Shown here: in pieces, positions 27,102 to 35,686 of the stretch | How positions within the stretch are numbered: the stretch's first letter is position 1 | Layout of the letters: the number at the start of each line of letters is the position of its first letter | DNA from: Haliscomenobacter sp. | GTDB lineage: Bacteria; Bacteroidota; Bacteroidia; Chitinophagales; Saprospiraceae | DNA: 44,160 bases | Direction: 5' to 3' | Assembly (NCBI RefSeq): GCF_016718685.1 | Contig: NZ_JADKCX010000054.1 | Span: forward strand, 1 to 44,160 | Translations under genes and position numbers: made by a program | Notes under the pieces: model-generated | Seen by the model: only the letters and a program-made list of their open reading frames with translations | The model's database searches: none | What the model was told of the DNA's origin: nothing

Positions 27102-30057
27102 ATGTATCGTATTGCTGTTACACTGTTGCCAATTTTTTTTGCAATCAATACCTTGATTGCCCAGCAGCTTTTTTTCAAAAACTATCAGATCAAAGACGGC
27201 CTTTTGTCCAATTACATCTATTATGTATTTCAAGACAGCAGAGGCTACATTTGGGTGAGTTCAGACGTAGGAGTCAGTCGCTTTGATGGGCAAACTTTTA
27301 CCAATTACAATACGGCGCACGGCATGCCTGACAATGAAGTGTTTTCGATATATGAAGACCAGGTGGGGCGTCTTTGGTTTGCCACACTTACCGGTAAACC
27401 TTGTTTCTTTTACAACGACAGCATTTACAGTGAAAACAACCTCCCTTTTTTAAAAAAATGCGATGCCAAGGGCATGATCGTCAATATTTTCGAGATGGGT
27501 AATGGCCAAATTGCCTATTGTTCAACTTTTAAAGTGATCATTATTGATTTGGTCAAGCAGCAAGCAACCGAATTGCCTACCAATGAAGGTGTATTGACCG
27601 CCTGGAAAAACCAGGACGGTAGCGTAGGTGGCGCAAGTAGAATGTTTGGACATTTTACCCATCATGGATTTAAAAACGAAATGCCTTTCCCAAAACTGGT
27701 ACAACCGACTCGGGCTATTCCGCTGGGCGATACGGTTTTGATTTCTACGGGCCGTTTGTTGTATTTGTGCAATCGAAAAAAGCAAAGTCTTAGCCAGCTT
27801 GAACTGCCAATTGACAAAAGCAATGAGATTATCTTTCTCCGCAAGACCCGTAAACAATTGTGGTGTGGAACCCGCAATGGTGTTTATTTATTGGACTTCC
27901 CTTCCTGTAAAGTCCGACGCTATTTTCTCAGTGGCCGTTCAGTCTCATCGGTTATGGAAGATCGAGAAGGAGGGTTGTGGTTTTCTACTTTTGAAGAAGG
28001 TTTGTTCTACGTGCCTTCGCCAAAAATCCAGCATTTTACCACTCAAGACGGCTTGTTGTTCAATCGAATTACTTGTTTGAGCAAGGATACTCATGATCAA
28101 CTATGGATTGGCTCAGAAAGTAGTGCTTTTTCAATTTATGATGGGAATACCATTCGATCCAGACAAATTTTCAGGGAAAATGTCAAAAATAAAAACATCC
28201 GCAACATCCGTCATTTTACTGATGGCACAACCTTGATTATCGGGAAAGCCGCTACCTTGTATTTGCGCAATGGGGTAGAGAAATACCTGTGCCATCGCTC
28301 TTCTGATGTAATGATTGATCAACAAGGAGATTACTGGATTGCCCTGACGGGGTTGTACCACCTTGATCAAACTGAATTGCCCAAGGTCTTGGTAACGCCA
28401 GCGGTTTTGAATAAAAATGGACTGGATAGTTTGTACAGCAGTGTTCGCCGCAGCCGCCTGCCCGGAATTCGGGTAGAGCGAATTGCTTTTGATGAAGACA
28501 AGCGCAAGTGGCTGGCGACCCCCAACGGCTTGTACATGTTTGTAGACAAGGAGCCAGAAAAACTGGTGCTTCCCTACGGCACCAAGGATTTGGAATACGA
28601 TCCGGGCACACGCACCCTGTGGGTCTTGACCGAGTCAAAAGGCCTTTTCGCCATTCGCCGGGTAAAGTTGTTGACAGCATTGATATCGCCAATAAACGGG
28701 GGGGAGTGATTTGCTGGGATTTGTGCCGAGACCAAAACAACGAACTTTGGATTGGTACTGCCGGGGGATTGTTCAGGGTGATTGGACGCCCTGGAAAACT
28801 CAAAGTGGTGGATTATTGGGGCGTGTTGGGCTTGGGTTCTGAAAAAATTAATGCAGTAGAGGCCATCGGAACCGACATATTTATTGGCAAAGACGATGGC
28901 TTGTTAAAAGTTCCCCGCTCAATTTTGGCTAATCCACCACCGCCGCCTATCGTGTTATTGAAATCGGTGCGGGTCAACAACCAGCCGATTATTTCTGCTG
29001 AAAGGATTGCGATCAAATACGGACAGCGGCCTTTATCCATCGAATATGAAGGCCTTTCATTCCGCGAATCCCAAAACATCCGCTACCGCTATCGTTTGTT
29101 GGGTTTGAATACTCGCTGGTACGAAACGACCAACGAAGCAGTGGAATACGTCGATTTGCGCCCTGGGTATTACACCTTTGAAGTCATTGCCGTCAATGGT
29201 GCAGGGGCTTCGAGTCGACGTAGTTCAACCCTGGACTTGCGGGTTTACCCTCCATTTTGGCGAGAAAACTGGTTTTATGTATTGGTCACTGCACTTTTGA
29301 TTTTAACCATTGTGCTGTACGTACGGGCACGTGAGCAAAAACTCCGCCGGAAATACGAAATCGAAAACCTGTTGATGAAAAGCAGCAGAGAAAATTCGGA
29401 ATTGCAAAAACGGATTTCTGACTTACGCATGCTGGCGCTGCGTTTGCAAATGAATCCACACTTTATTTTCAATGCACTGAATACCATCAAAGGTTATTAC
29501 GGGCAAGAAAAAATTGTGGAAGCCAACGCTTTTATTGGCAAGTTTGCGCGACTCTTGCGGCTGAATCTCGACTATTCTGATGCATTGATACCGCTGGATC
29601 AGGAGATTGAATTGCTCAAAATCTATGTCCAGCTTTCCCAAATTCGTTATCCTGGAAAAATTCAGCTGGAACTGGAAATAGACCCTGAATTGCACCCGGA
29701 CGAGTTGTTGATTCCCTCGATGTTGATTCAACCTTTTGTAGAAAATGCAGTGATTCACGGGGTTGTACCTAAAGAAAGCCTGGTAATATTTGGATCCGTT
29801 TTGTCAAACAAGGTCGTATTTTGGTGGCCACTGTGCGGGATGATGGCATTGGCCGAAAAGCCTCTAATCCACACAAATTTCGCGATGTACACAAACCTCT
29901 GGCTACACAAATCACCATTGATCGCCTAAGGTTATTGGATACAGCAGAAGAAATACACCAACCCATTGTAATCAACGATTTAATGGATGAACAAGATCGT
30001 GCGTTAGGTACAGAGGTACTTATTTATATTCCGTATCAAATCAAAAGTAAGCCATGA
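27102..30057 (+). pseudogene. Two-component propeller sensor with LytS-type kinase domain, two frameshifts
   Basis: The segments add up to one sensor of about 985 residues. Frame 1 (27102 to about 28661) has a signal peptide (FFAINTLIAQQ) and propeller blades such as DGLLSNYIYYVFQDSRGYIW. Frame 2 (to about 29780) continues with blades (NNELWIGTAGGLF), a Y_Y_Y domain (IRYRYRLLGLNTRWYETT), a membrane helix (FYVLVTALLILTIVLYV) and the kinase motif QMNPHFIFNALNTIKGYY with its phospho-accepting His, then PFVENAVIHG. Frame 3 (to 30057) gives RILVATVRDDGIGRKAS, the nucleotide-binding part. Each change fits loss of one base: G in the GGG at 28660-28662 and C in the CC at 29779-29780. Its stop overlaps the regulator's ATG. 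As read, no full-length kinase can be made. Confidence 0.82.
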
Positions 30058-30819
30058 TTAGAGCCATTATTGTTGACGACGAACCTGCGGCTCGGGCTTC
30101 ACTAAAGCTGGAGATCAGACTGCATTGCCCCGAAATAACCATTGTGGCTGAGGCGGACTCGGCACTGACGGCCATCAACACCATTCAGGCCAACCCTCAT
30201 TTTGAATTGCTTTTTTTAGACATCCAAATGGCGGATGGTTCGGGCTTTGATGTTACACAATGTGGATACCGCGCAATTTAAAACCATTTTCACTACCGCT
30301 TACAGTGAATATGCCTTGCGCGCCATCAAGTATACGCCACTGGATTATTTACTCAAACCCATTGATGCCGAAGAGCTAAAAGTGGCCGTGGATAAAGCCT
30401 TGCGCCAACAACAGTCTGGCGTGCAAGAACAAATTCGAAGGTATTTGAATCAATGGGCTGGTCCCCAAGTGAGCCCCAGGGTTGCCTTAGCGACAGCGGA
30501 AGGCATTCATTTGTATTTTGTAAAAAACATTGTGCGCTGTGCTTCAGACGGGAATTATACCACTGTGTTTTTTGAAGATAAAAGCAAATTATTGGTCGCA
30601 AAAACATTGAAGGATCTGGAATCCCTCCTCGCACCGTACCAGTTTGAACGCATCCACAAATCCCATCTGGTCAATCTGGAGCATTTGCGCCGGTATTACA
30701 ATCGTTTTTCAGGCGAAGTAGAAATGAGCGATGGCGCCGTATTGCCCGTTGCCCAACGCAAGAAATCATATCTGTTGGATTTACTCAATGGTTTGAATAC
30801 AGCAATGCAGGGAGAATAA
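30054..30819 (+). pseudogene. LytTR-family response regulator, frameshifted in the receiver
   Basis: The receiver begins normally (RAIIVDDEPAARASLKLEI ... ELLFLDIQMADGSGFD, with the phosphorylated Asp in FLDIQM). After GAT at 30249-30251 the frame is lost. The continuation lies in the next frame (LHNVDTAQFKTIFTTAYSEY, YTPLDYLLKPIDAEELK), followed by a LytTR DNA-binding domain (IVRCASDGNYTTVFFED ... FERIHKSHLVNLEHL). Family spacing after GFD implies loss of two bases (GAT TTG TTA to GAT G TTA). This is the expected partner of the LytS-type kinase, whose stop overlaps its start by four bases. Kinase and regulator are thus both damaged. Confidence 0.82.
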
Positions 30820-31129
30820 AGCCTCTCCTGCGAAAACTCAGCCAATCCTATCGCTTACCCTATTCGTTTGCAATTAAACAGAACAGTACGCTATCATTGT
30901 GTATTGGTAGCAAATAACCCAAAACTGATTTTATGCAAACAATACCTCGCCATTCCAGTGTATGTATGCACAGGTCAAATACGAATAAACGGACGGGATT
31001 TCTATTACACTCCAGAAGGAGGTCAGTAAGTTTTTTCTTCCAAGGGGAAGAAGTACTTCCTATTTCATTTTTTTTCTCATTGGTAGTTCTAAGTTAGTTA
31101 ACGTATAATCTCTGAACATTTTGATTTGA
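30820..31129. other. Intergenic region without a recognised gene
   Basis: About 310 bases follow the regulator gene before the terminator at 31130. No frame of convincing length or composition is present. A TATAAT hexamer lies near 31103-31108, but nothing else supports a promoter there. It could be a long 3' UTR or hold a small RNA that ends at the terminator. Confidence 0.5.
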
Positions 31130-31156
31130 GGGGGCAGGGAACTGCTCCTTTTTTTT
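31130..31156 (+). terminator. Rho-independent terminator
   Basis: GGGGCAG (31131-31137) pairs with CTGCTCC (31142-31148), including one G-U pair, around the loop GGAA. Eight T follow. It insulates the aldolase gene from the damaged two-component genes. Confidence 0.85.
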
Positions 31157-31186
31157 GAACATGTGTTTACTTCCAAGAGTTTATTT

Positions 31187-31194
31187 TAGTTTTG
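31187..31194 (+). promoter_or_regulatory. Candidate -7 box of the aldolase gene
   Basis: TAGTTTTG matches TAnnTTTG exactly, 18 bases before the ATG at 31213 and 30 bases after the terminator's T-tract. No TTG lies at the right -33 distance. Confidence 0.4.
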
Positions 31195-31212
31195 TGCATA
31201 CATCAATAGACC

Positions 31213-32007
31213 ATGGAAGTAGCAAAAAATAAATTCAAACAGGCAGTGCAAAGCGCTACGCCTCAATTGGGACTTTGGAATGGCTTGGTTGACAACTCAG
31301 TTGTCGAAATATTGGCCGCATCAGGCTATGACTGGGTTTTGGTAGATGGCGAACACGCGCCTTTTGACTTACAAACCATCCTGATTCAACTGCAAGCCAC
31401 TGCACGTTATGATGTACCCATCTTTGTACGGGTACCCAAAAGTGATCCCGTTTACATCAAGCAAATATTAGAGCTGGGGGTACAAAACATCCTGGTTCCA
31501 ATGGTGGATTCTGCGGAAGAAGCGGAACTGATGTACAAGGCCACACAGTATCCGCCCAAAGGCATTCGGGGCATCGGCACGGCCATGGCGCGGGCGGCAC
31601 ATTGGGCACAAAATGAAGATTATCTGCATACGGCCGGGCCGGAGATTTGTATGGTGGTTCAGGTTGAAAACGTAGAAGGAATAAAAAATCTGGATGCCAT
31701 CCTTGCCGTGGAGGGATTGGAAGGGGTATTCATTGGGCCTGCTGATTTGGCGGCTTCCATGGGTTATCTGGGTGAACCCAACCACCCGCAAGTAAAAGCT
31801 ACGGTACTTGATGCGCTCCGACGCATTCGTGCTGCGGGGAAAGTGGCCGGCTCGATGGCGCTCGACAAAGCTACCGCAGATGATTACATCGCCGCAGGGT
31901 CAAACATGGTGGCGATAGGCATTGATACCTTGCTGTTGGCGAAAGGGTGTAGGGATCTGTTGCGTTCTTTTCGAGCGGATCAAGATGTAGCAAGTAACAA
32001 GTATTGA
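31213..32007 (+). CDS. HpcH/HpaI-type class II aldolase
   Basis: This 264-residue protein follows the HpcH/HpaI family: QLGLWNGLVDNSVVEILAAS, YDWVLVDGEHAPFDLQTI, PIFVRVPKSDP, LELGVQNILVPMVDSAEEAE, PPKGIRGIGTAMARAAHW, VVQVENVEGIKNLDAI (metal-binding Glu) and VFIGPADLAASMG (metal-binding Asp). Family enzymes use a divalent metal to cleave 2-oxo-4-hydroxy acids, giving pyruvate and an aldehyde, as in 4-hydroxyphenylacetate or glucarate breakdown. Which substrate applies here cannot be told, since no pathway neighbours are present. It has its own terminator upstream and faces the cyclase gene in convergent orientation. Confidence 0.9.
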   Translation: MEVAKNKFKQAVQSATPQLGLWNGLVDNSVVEILAASGYDWVLVDGEHAPFDLQTILIQLQATARYDVPIFVRVPKSDPVYIKQILELGVQNILVPMVDSAEEAELMYKATQYPPKGIRGIGTAMARAAHWAQNEDYLHTAGPEICMVVQVENVEGIKNLDAILAVEGLEGVFIGPADLAASMGYLGEPNHPQVKATVLDALRRIRAAGKVAGSMALDKATADDYIAAGSNMVAIGIDTLLLAKGCRDLLRSFRADQDVASNKY

Positions 32008-32076
32008 GCGTACAGCAAAAGCGGCATTTTTTAACACAAATGACACAAAGGAAAGCACAAAGCACACAACCTCCCT

Positions 32077-33120
32077 TTACTCAACGACCTGATAAATTTG
32101 AATCGGTTTAGTTTTGTTTTTCACCACCGCATCATCTTTGCGTTGGCAGACGAAGGCTTGTTTGATCAATTCGAAGGTGTTCTCGCCTACCAAAATTTCG
32201 CCTGGACTGCCATGCGCCTGAATGCGCTGGGCAGTATTGACCACATCCCCAATGACGGTATAATCCAGGCGTTTTAAAGAAACCGAACCAATATTGCCCG
32301 AGACCATTTCGCCACTGTTGATGCCGATGGAAACACTGGGGCGATAGCTGGCCGAAGCCTGTAAATCTTCGTGGATGCTAGAAATTTGTCTGATCACAGC
32401 AAGCGAAGCTTCTACCGTTTTGTCGGCGTGAAACTCACCTTTAAAAACTGCCATCACCGCATCGCCCATAAATTTGTCTACATACCCGCCAAAATTGGTG
32501 ATTTCTTTGACGATGATGTCAAAATATTTATTCAATAATTTCACGACCACATCCGGCGCTTCATTTTCGGCAATGGTCGTAAAACCGCAGATATCGATGA
32601 AGGCCACAGTAGCCTCAATGGTTTCGTTTACAGTAACATCATTGGCAAATTCGGAGCGGGTCATGTATTGCAATACCGTAGGATCGACGTACATCTTGAG
32701 GATGTTGTTTTCCCGGATGGCTTTGACGGTACTTTGTAATTGATTGACGTATTCAAGGGTTTTATCAATGGTGATTTCGAGGTCTTCAAAATTGATGGGT
32801 TTGCACAAAAAATCGAAAGCACCGCGGTTCATGGCCGTGCGGATGTTGTCCATGTCACCGTAAGCCGAGAGGATGACGGTTTTGATCAGGGGGTTGATTT
32901 CGTTCAGTTTGAGCAGCAAGCTGAGTCCATCCAGCCGCGGCATGTTGATGTCGCTGAGGATGGTTTGAATAGAGGCATCATTGTTGATGATGGTGAGGGC
33001 TTCCAAGCCATCGCTGGCAAAAACAAACTGGTATTTGCCCTCGCGGATTTGTTTGCGTAGCTTTTGCTTGATCAGCACTTCCAGATCTTGTTCGTCATCA
33101 ACTACCAGGATTTTATTCAT
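32077..33120 (-). CDS. Response regulator with class III adenylate/guanylate cyclase output
   Basis: This 347-residue protein has a receiver domain (residues about 1-120) with phospho-acceptor Asp57 in ILSDINMPRLDG and Lys107 in LCKPINF. A helical linker leads to a class III cyclase domain (about 165-345). Metal-binding Asp176 lies in VAFIDICGFTT and Asp220 in FMGDAVMAVF. Lys216 and Thr288 (DYTVIGD) are the pair expected for ATP selection, and Asn295 and Arg299 (VNTAQRI) stabilise the transition state. All catalytic residues appear present, so adenylate cyclase is likely and guanylate cyclase less so. It is the last gene of the kinase operon, 7 bases after the stand-alone receiver, and is a natural output for those kinases. 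Confidence 0.92.
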   Translation of the reverse strand: MNKILVVDDEQDLEVLIKQKLRKQIREGKYQFVFASDGLEALTIINNDASIQTILSDINMPRLDGLSLLLKLNEINPLIKTVILSAYGDMDNIRTAMNRGAFDFLCKPINFEDLEITIDKTLEYVNQLQSTVKAIRENNILKMYVDPTVLQYMTRSEFANDVTVNETIEATVAFIDICGFTTIAENEAPDVVVKLLNKYFDIIVKEITNFGGYVDKFMGDAVMAVFKGEFHADKTVEASLAVIRQISSIHEDLQASASYRPSVSIGINSGEMVSGNIGSVSLKRLDYTVIGDVVNTAQRIQAHGSPGEILVGENTFELIKQAFVCQRKDDAVVKNKTKPIQIYQVVE

Positions 33121-33127
33121 ACGGGCG

Positions 33128-33493
33128 TTATTGTAGTTTTTCTTTAAGGCTAGAAAAATCGATGGGTTTGGTCAGGAAGTCATCGGCACCGAGTACATCG
33201 GCACGTTCGCGATTTTCTTTGTCACCGTAAGCGGTGATCATGTATACTTTGGGTGGCGCTTCGGGGTAAATTCCGCGTACTTTCCCCAACAATTCGAGGC
33301 CACTCATGCCAGGCATGTTGATGTCAGATAGAATCAACACGATGTTGCTGCCTTTTTCTTGTAGAACAGTCAATGCGGCTTCACCCGAATAGGCAAACTC
33401 AAAAGTAAACACTTTATCCCTGATTTCTTTGCGAAACTTTTGCTCAAACAGGGTGCGGATGTCCATTTCATCATCAACGACCAGGATGTTCAT
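33128..33493 (-). CDS. Stand-alone response regulator receiver
   Basis: This 121-residue protein is a single receiver domain. It has the acidic pair in LVVDDEMD, phospho-acceptor Asp57 in LILSDINMPGMSG, the conserved Thr in MITAYGDKE and Lys107 in FLTKPIDF. With no output domain it may act as a phosphate shuttle or sink, or compete with the cyclase regulator next to it, whose receiver is related (both contain LSDINMP). It lies between the 7TMR kinase and the cyclase gene on the same strand with gaps of 12 and 7 bases. Confidence 0.92.
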   Translation of the reverse strand: MNILVVDDEMDIRTLFEQKFRKEIRDKVFTFEFAYSGEAALTVLQEKGSNIVLILSDINMPGMSGLELLGKVRGIYPEAPPKVYMITAYGDKENRERADVLGADDFLTKPIDFSSLKEKLQ

Positions 33494-33496
33494 ACG

Positions 33497-33524
33497 TTTT
33501 AGGTTTTAGGTTTTAGGTTTTAGG
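33497..33524. repeat. Four tandem copies of TTTTAGG
   Basis: A 7-base unit is repeated four times without error. It covers the stop codon of the 7TMR kinase and reaches to 4 bases before the ATG of the receiver gene. Copy-number change would alter the kinase's last residues and the distance between the two genes. Confidence 0.85.
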
Positions 33525-35674
33525 TTAAAGGGTAATTCGATGATGAAAGTTGTACCGTTTCCTTCGGATGATTCGATGCTGAGGCTTCCACCGTGTCCTT
33601 TGGTAATGATTTCATAACTGAGGGATAGACCCAATCCCGTTCCTTCTCCAGTAGGTTTGGTGGTAAAAAATGGCTGAAAAATCTTGGTTTTTAAAGCTTC
33701 CGGAATACCTGTACCATTGTCTTTTACCCTGATCTCGATGCCAGTTTCTGTTTTGCAACTGGAAACCGTCACTTTTGGTACGTAATCGGCAGCAAAATGC
33801 GCTTCAGTACCGCTTTCGATAAGTTGTTTTTTCTTTTCGTAAACGGCGTAAAAAGCATTGTTGAACAAGTTGAGCAATACCCGTCCAATGTCTTGTGAAA
33901 CCGTTGACAGGTTTGGCAAATTTTCGGCCAAATGCAAGGCATAATCGGCCTGGAAACCACGGAGTTGAGCTCGTAAACCATGATAACTGAGGCGCAGGCA
34001 CTCGTCAATCAAAGCGTTGATGTTCGTAGGTTCTTTTTGGCCAGAGCTCGTCCGCGAGTGTTCGAGCATATTTTTGACAATACTACTGGCACGTTTGCCG
34101 TGGTGGTTGATCTTTTGTAGGTTCTGTTTGAGGTCTGTGGCGATGGCTTGTACCTCCTCCTGGTTGCCTTTGCTCATTTCTTCCGCCATCTCGTCCACCA
34201 GCTCGGTGCTGACCTCAGCAAAGTTGTTCACAAAGTTAAGCGGATTTTGGATTTCATGGGCGATGCCGGCAGTGAGTTCTCCGAGAGAAGCGAGTTTTTC
34301 GCGCTGGATGAGTTGGGCCTGGGTGGCTTTGAGGGTTTCGAGAGATTGATTGAGTTCGGCAGTGCGTGTGTTGACCTGGCGTTCGAGGGTTTCGTTTTGG
34401 GCAGCGAGGAGTTGTTGTTTTTCGTTAGAAAGATGTTCTACTTCCAGGAGTTTGTCGCTCAATTCTCGATTCATTTTAGCAAAATCGACAGCCAACATTA
34501 AAGAATAAGAAATAGGCACACTGAGCAATCCCAAATTGGCAAAAAGATTGCTCAACATCAAATTAAAAGGGAGAAAGCCAAAAATCATTAAATAAAACAA
34601 GCCCATAAATATAATGTAAGCCAACCACCCTGCGGTAATAAATTTTACACCAGTTTGATTTTGCTTGTAGTGGCTTAAGGACAGTCGAAAAGCCTCAAAA
34701 GCCAAAAGTCCGCTATAAATAAAAGCCGTAAAAATGATACTGAAAGTAGGAAAAGAGAGGCAGAAAGGATATGCGACGACCAACAAACTTGTCATCAACC
34801 AAAACATCTTTTGTTTGGGTATTTTTAAGTAGGCGTAGATGGTCAATAGTGAAAAAATCCCGTTAAGAATAATGGCAACGATGTTAAAATGGGTGTACCA
34901 ATAGAGTTTTTCGCCAGTGATGGGCAACGTAGAAACGTTGTTGTCTATATGGAAGCTGATGCTATGAAAAAAAGCATAAAGTGCAATAAACAAATTGGCC
35001 TTTTTGCTCGGATGCATTATAAATAACAACAAATGGATGATTCCTAAAAAAAGCAAAATTCCGAATTTGTAGTAGCTTAAAAAAGTATAAAAAACCTTGT
35101 CTTTGGTATACAATTGGTTCGCTGCATCTAAATCGCCCAGCACGGCTTTGAAAGCGATATAGTTTACCGGTCGATACTTGAGTAGGATGTTTTTACTGGT
35201 AAAAGAATAGCGAATGGCCAGGGTTTGTTGCCCAGCTTTGGTGAATAGGATACTATAAGGAGTGCCCTGCACCAAGAGCGTTTGCTCTTGATTTTGGTTT
35301 TGGCTGACCGTACCTAATTGATGAATAAGTTGACCATTCAGGTAAATTTCCGAAGCACCGGTCTGCCAGATTTTTAAAGCCAAAATTTTGTTCAGTACGT
35401 TTGAATCCACCCAAACAGTTAGCCGAAAAAAACCTATTTCCGCATTTTTGAGTTGGGGTAAATCGCTGATTTCTTTCGTCGGATCAATCCCCTCCCACTC
35501 CGCATCATCGTACTCCGCCTTTGCCCATTCTGCATTATCCCCTGCGTGCCATTTCCAACCCTTGTCCAATACAATCCCCTGCTTCGGCAAGCTGTCGATG
35601 CGGAAAACCGCACTTTTTTGGGCAAAAGTGCAAGCAGACCAGCAGAGTAGTATAAACAGGGTTATGTGCTTCAT
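33506..35674 (-). CDS. 7TMR-DISM sensor histidine kinase
   Basis: This 722-residue protein begins with a signal peptide (ILLCWSACTFAQ). A periplasmic sensing domain of jelly-roll type follows, about residues 25-190 (GWKWHAGDNAEWAKAEYDDA, GASEIYLNGQLIHQLG). Seven membrane helices cover about 200-400 (7TMR-DISM). A coiled coil leads to the transmitter: His473 in GIAHEIQNPLNFVNNFAEVS is phosphorylated, and the ATPase part has LLNLFNNAFYAV (N box), VKDNGTGIP, FFTTKPTGEGTGLGLSLSYE. All kinase motifs are intact. The periplasmic domain of this family is thought to bind carbohydrates. The gene is the fourth kinase of the operon, followed by the receiver genes. I chose the ATG at 35674; the longer frame needs a TTG start. 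Confidence 0.92.
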   Translation of the reverse strand: MKHITLFILLCWSACTFAQKSAVFRIDSLPKQGIVLDKGWKWHAGDNAEWAKAEYDDAEWEGIDPTKEISDLPQLKNAEIGFFRLTVWVDSNVLNKILALKIWQTGASEIYLNGQLIHQLGTVSQNQNQEQTLLVQGTPYSILFTKAGQQTLAIRYSFTSKNILLKYRPVNYIAFKAVLGDLDAANQLYTKDKVFYTFLSYYKFGILLFLGIIHLLLFIMHPSKKANLFIALYAFFHSISFHIDNNVSTLPITGEKLYWYTHFNIVAIILNGIFSLLTIYAYLKIPKQKMFWLMTSLLVVAYPFCLSFPTFSIIFTAFIYSGLLAFEAFRLSLSHYKQNQTGVKFITAGWLAYIIFMGLFYLMIFGFLPFNLMLSNLFANLGLLSVPISYSLMLAVDFAKMNRELSDKLLEVEHLSNEKQQLLAAQNETLERQVNTRTAELNQSLETLKATQAQLIQREKLASLGELTAGIAHEIQNPLNFVNNFAEVSTELVDEMAEEMSKGNQEEVQAIATDLKQNLQKINHHGKRASSIVKNMLEHSRTSSGQKEPTNINALIDECLRLSYHGLRAQLRGFQADYALHLAENLPNLSTVSQDIGRVLLNLFNNAFYAVYEKKKQLIESGTEAHFAADYVPKVTVSSCKTETGIEIRVKDNGTGIPEALKTKIFQPFFTTKPTGEGTGLGLSLSYEIITKGHGGSLSIESSEGNGTTFIIELPFNLKPKT

Positions 35675-35686
35675 AAAATAGAACAA

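Noticed and set aside
31100..31110. TATAAT hexamer upstream of the aldolase gene as its promoter
   Set aside because: A strong terminator lies between it and the gene, and Bacteroidota promoters generally use TAnnTTTG; the box at 31187 fits better.
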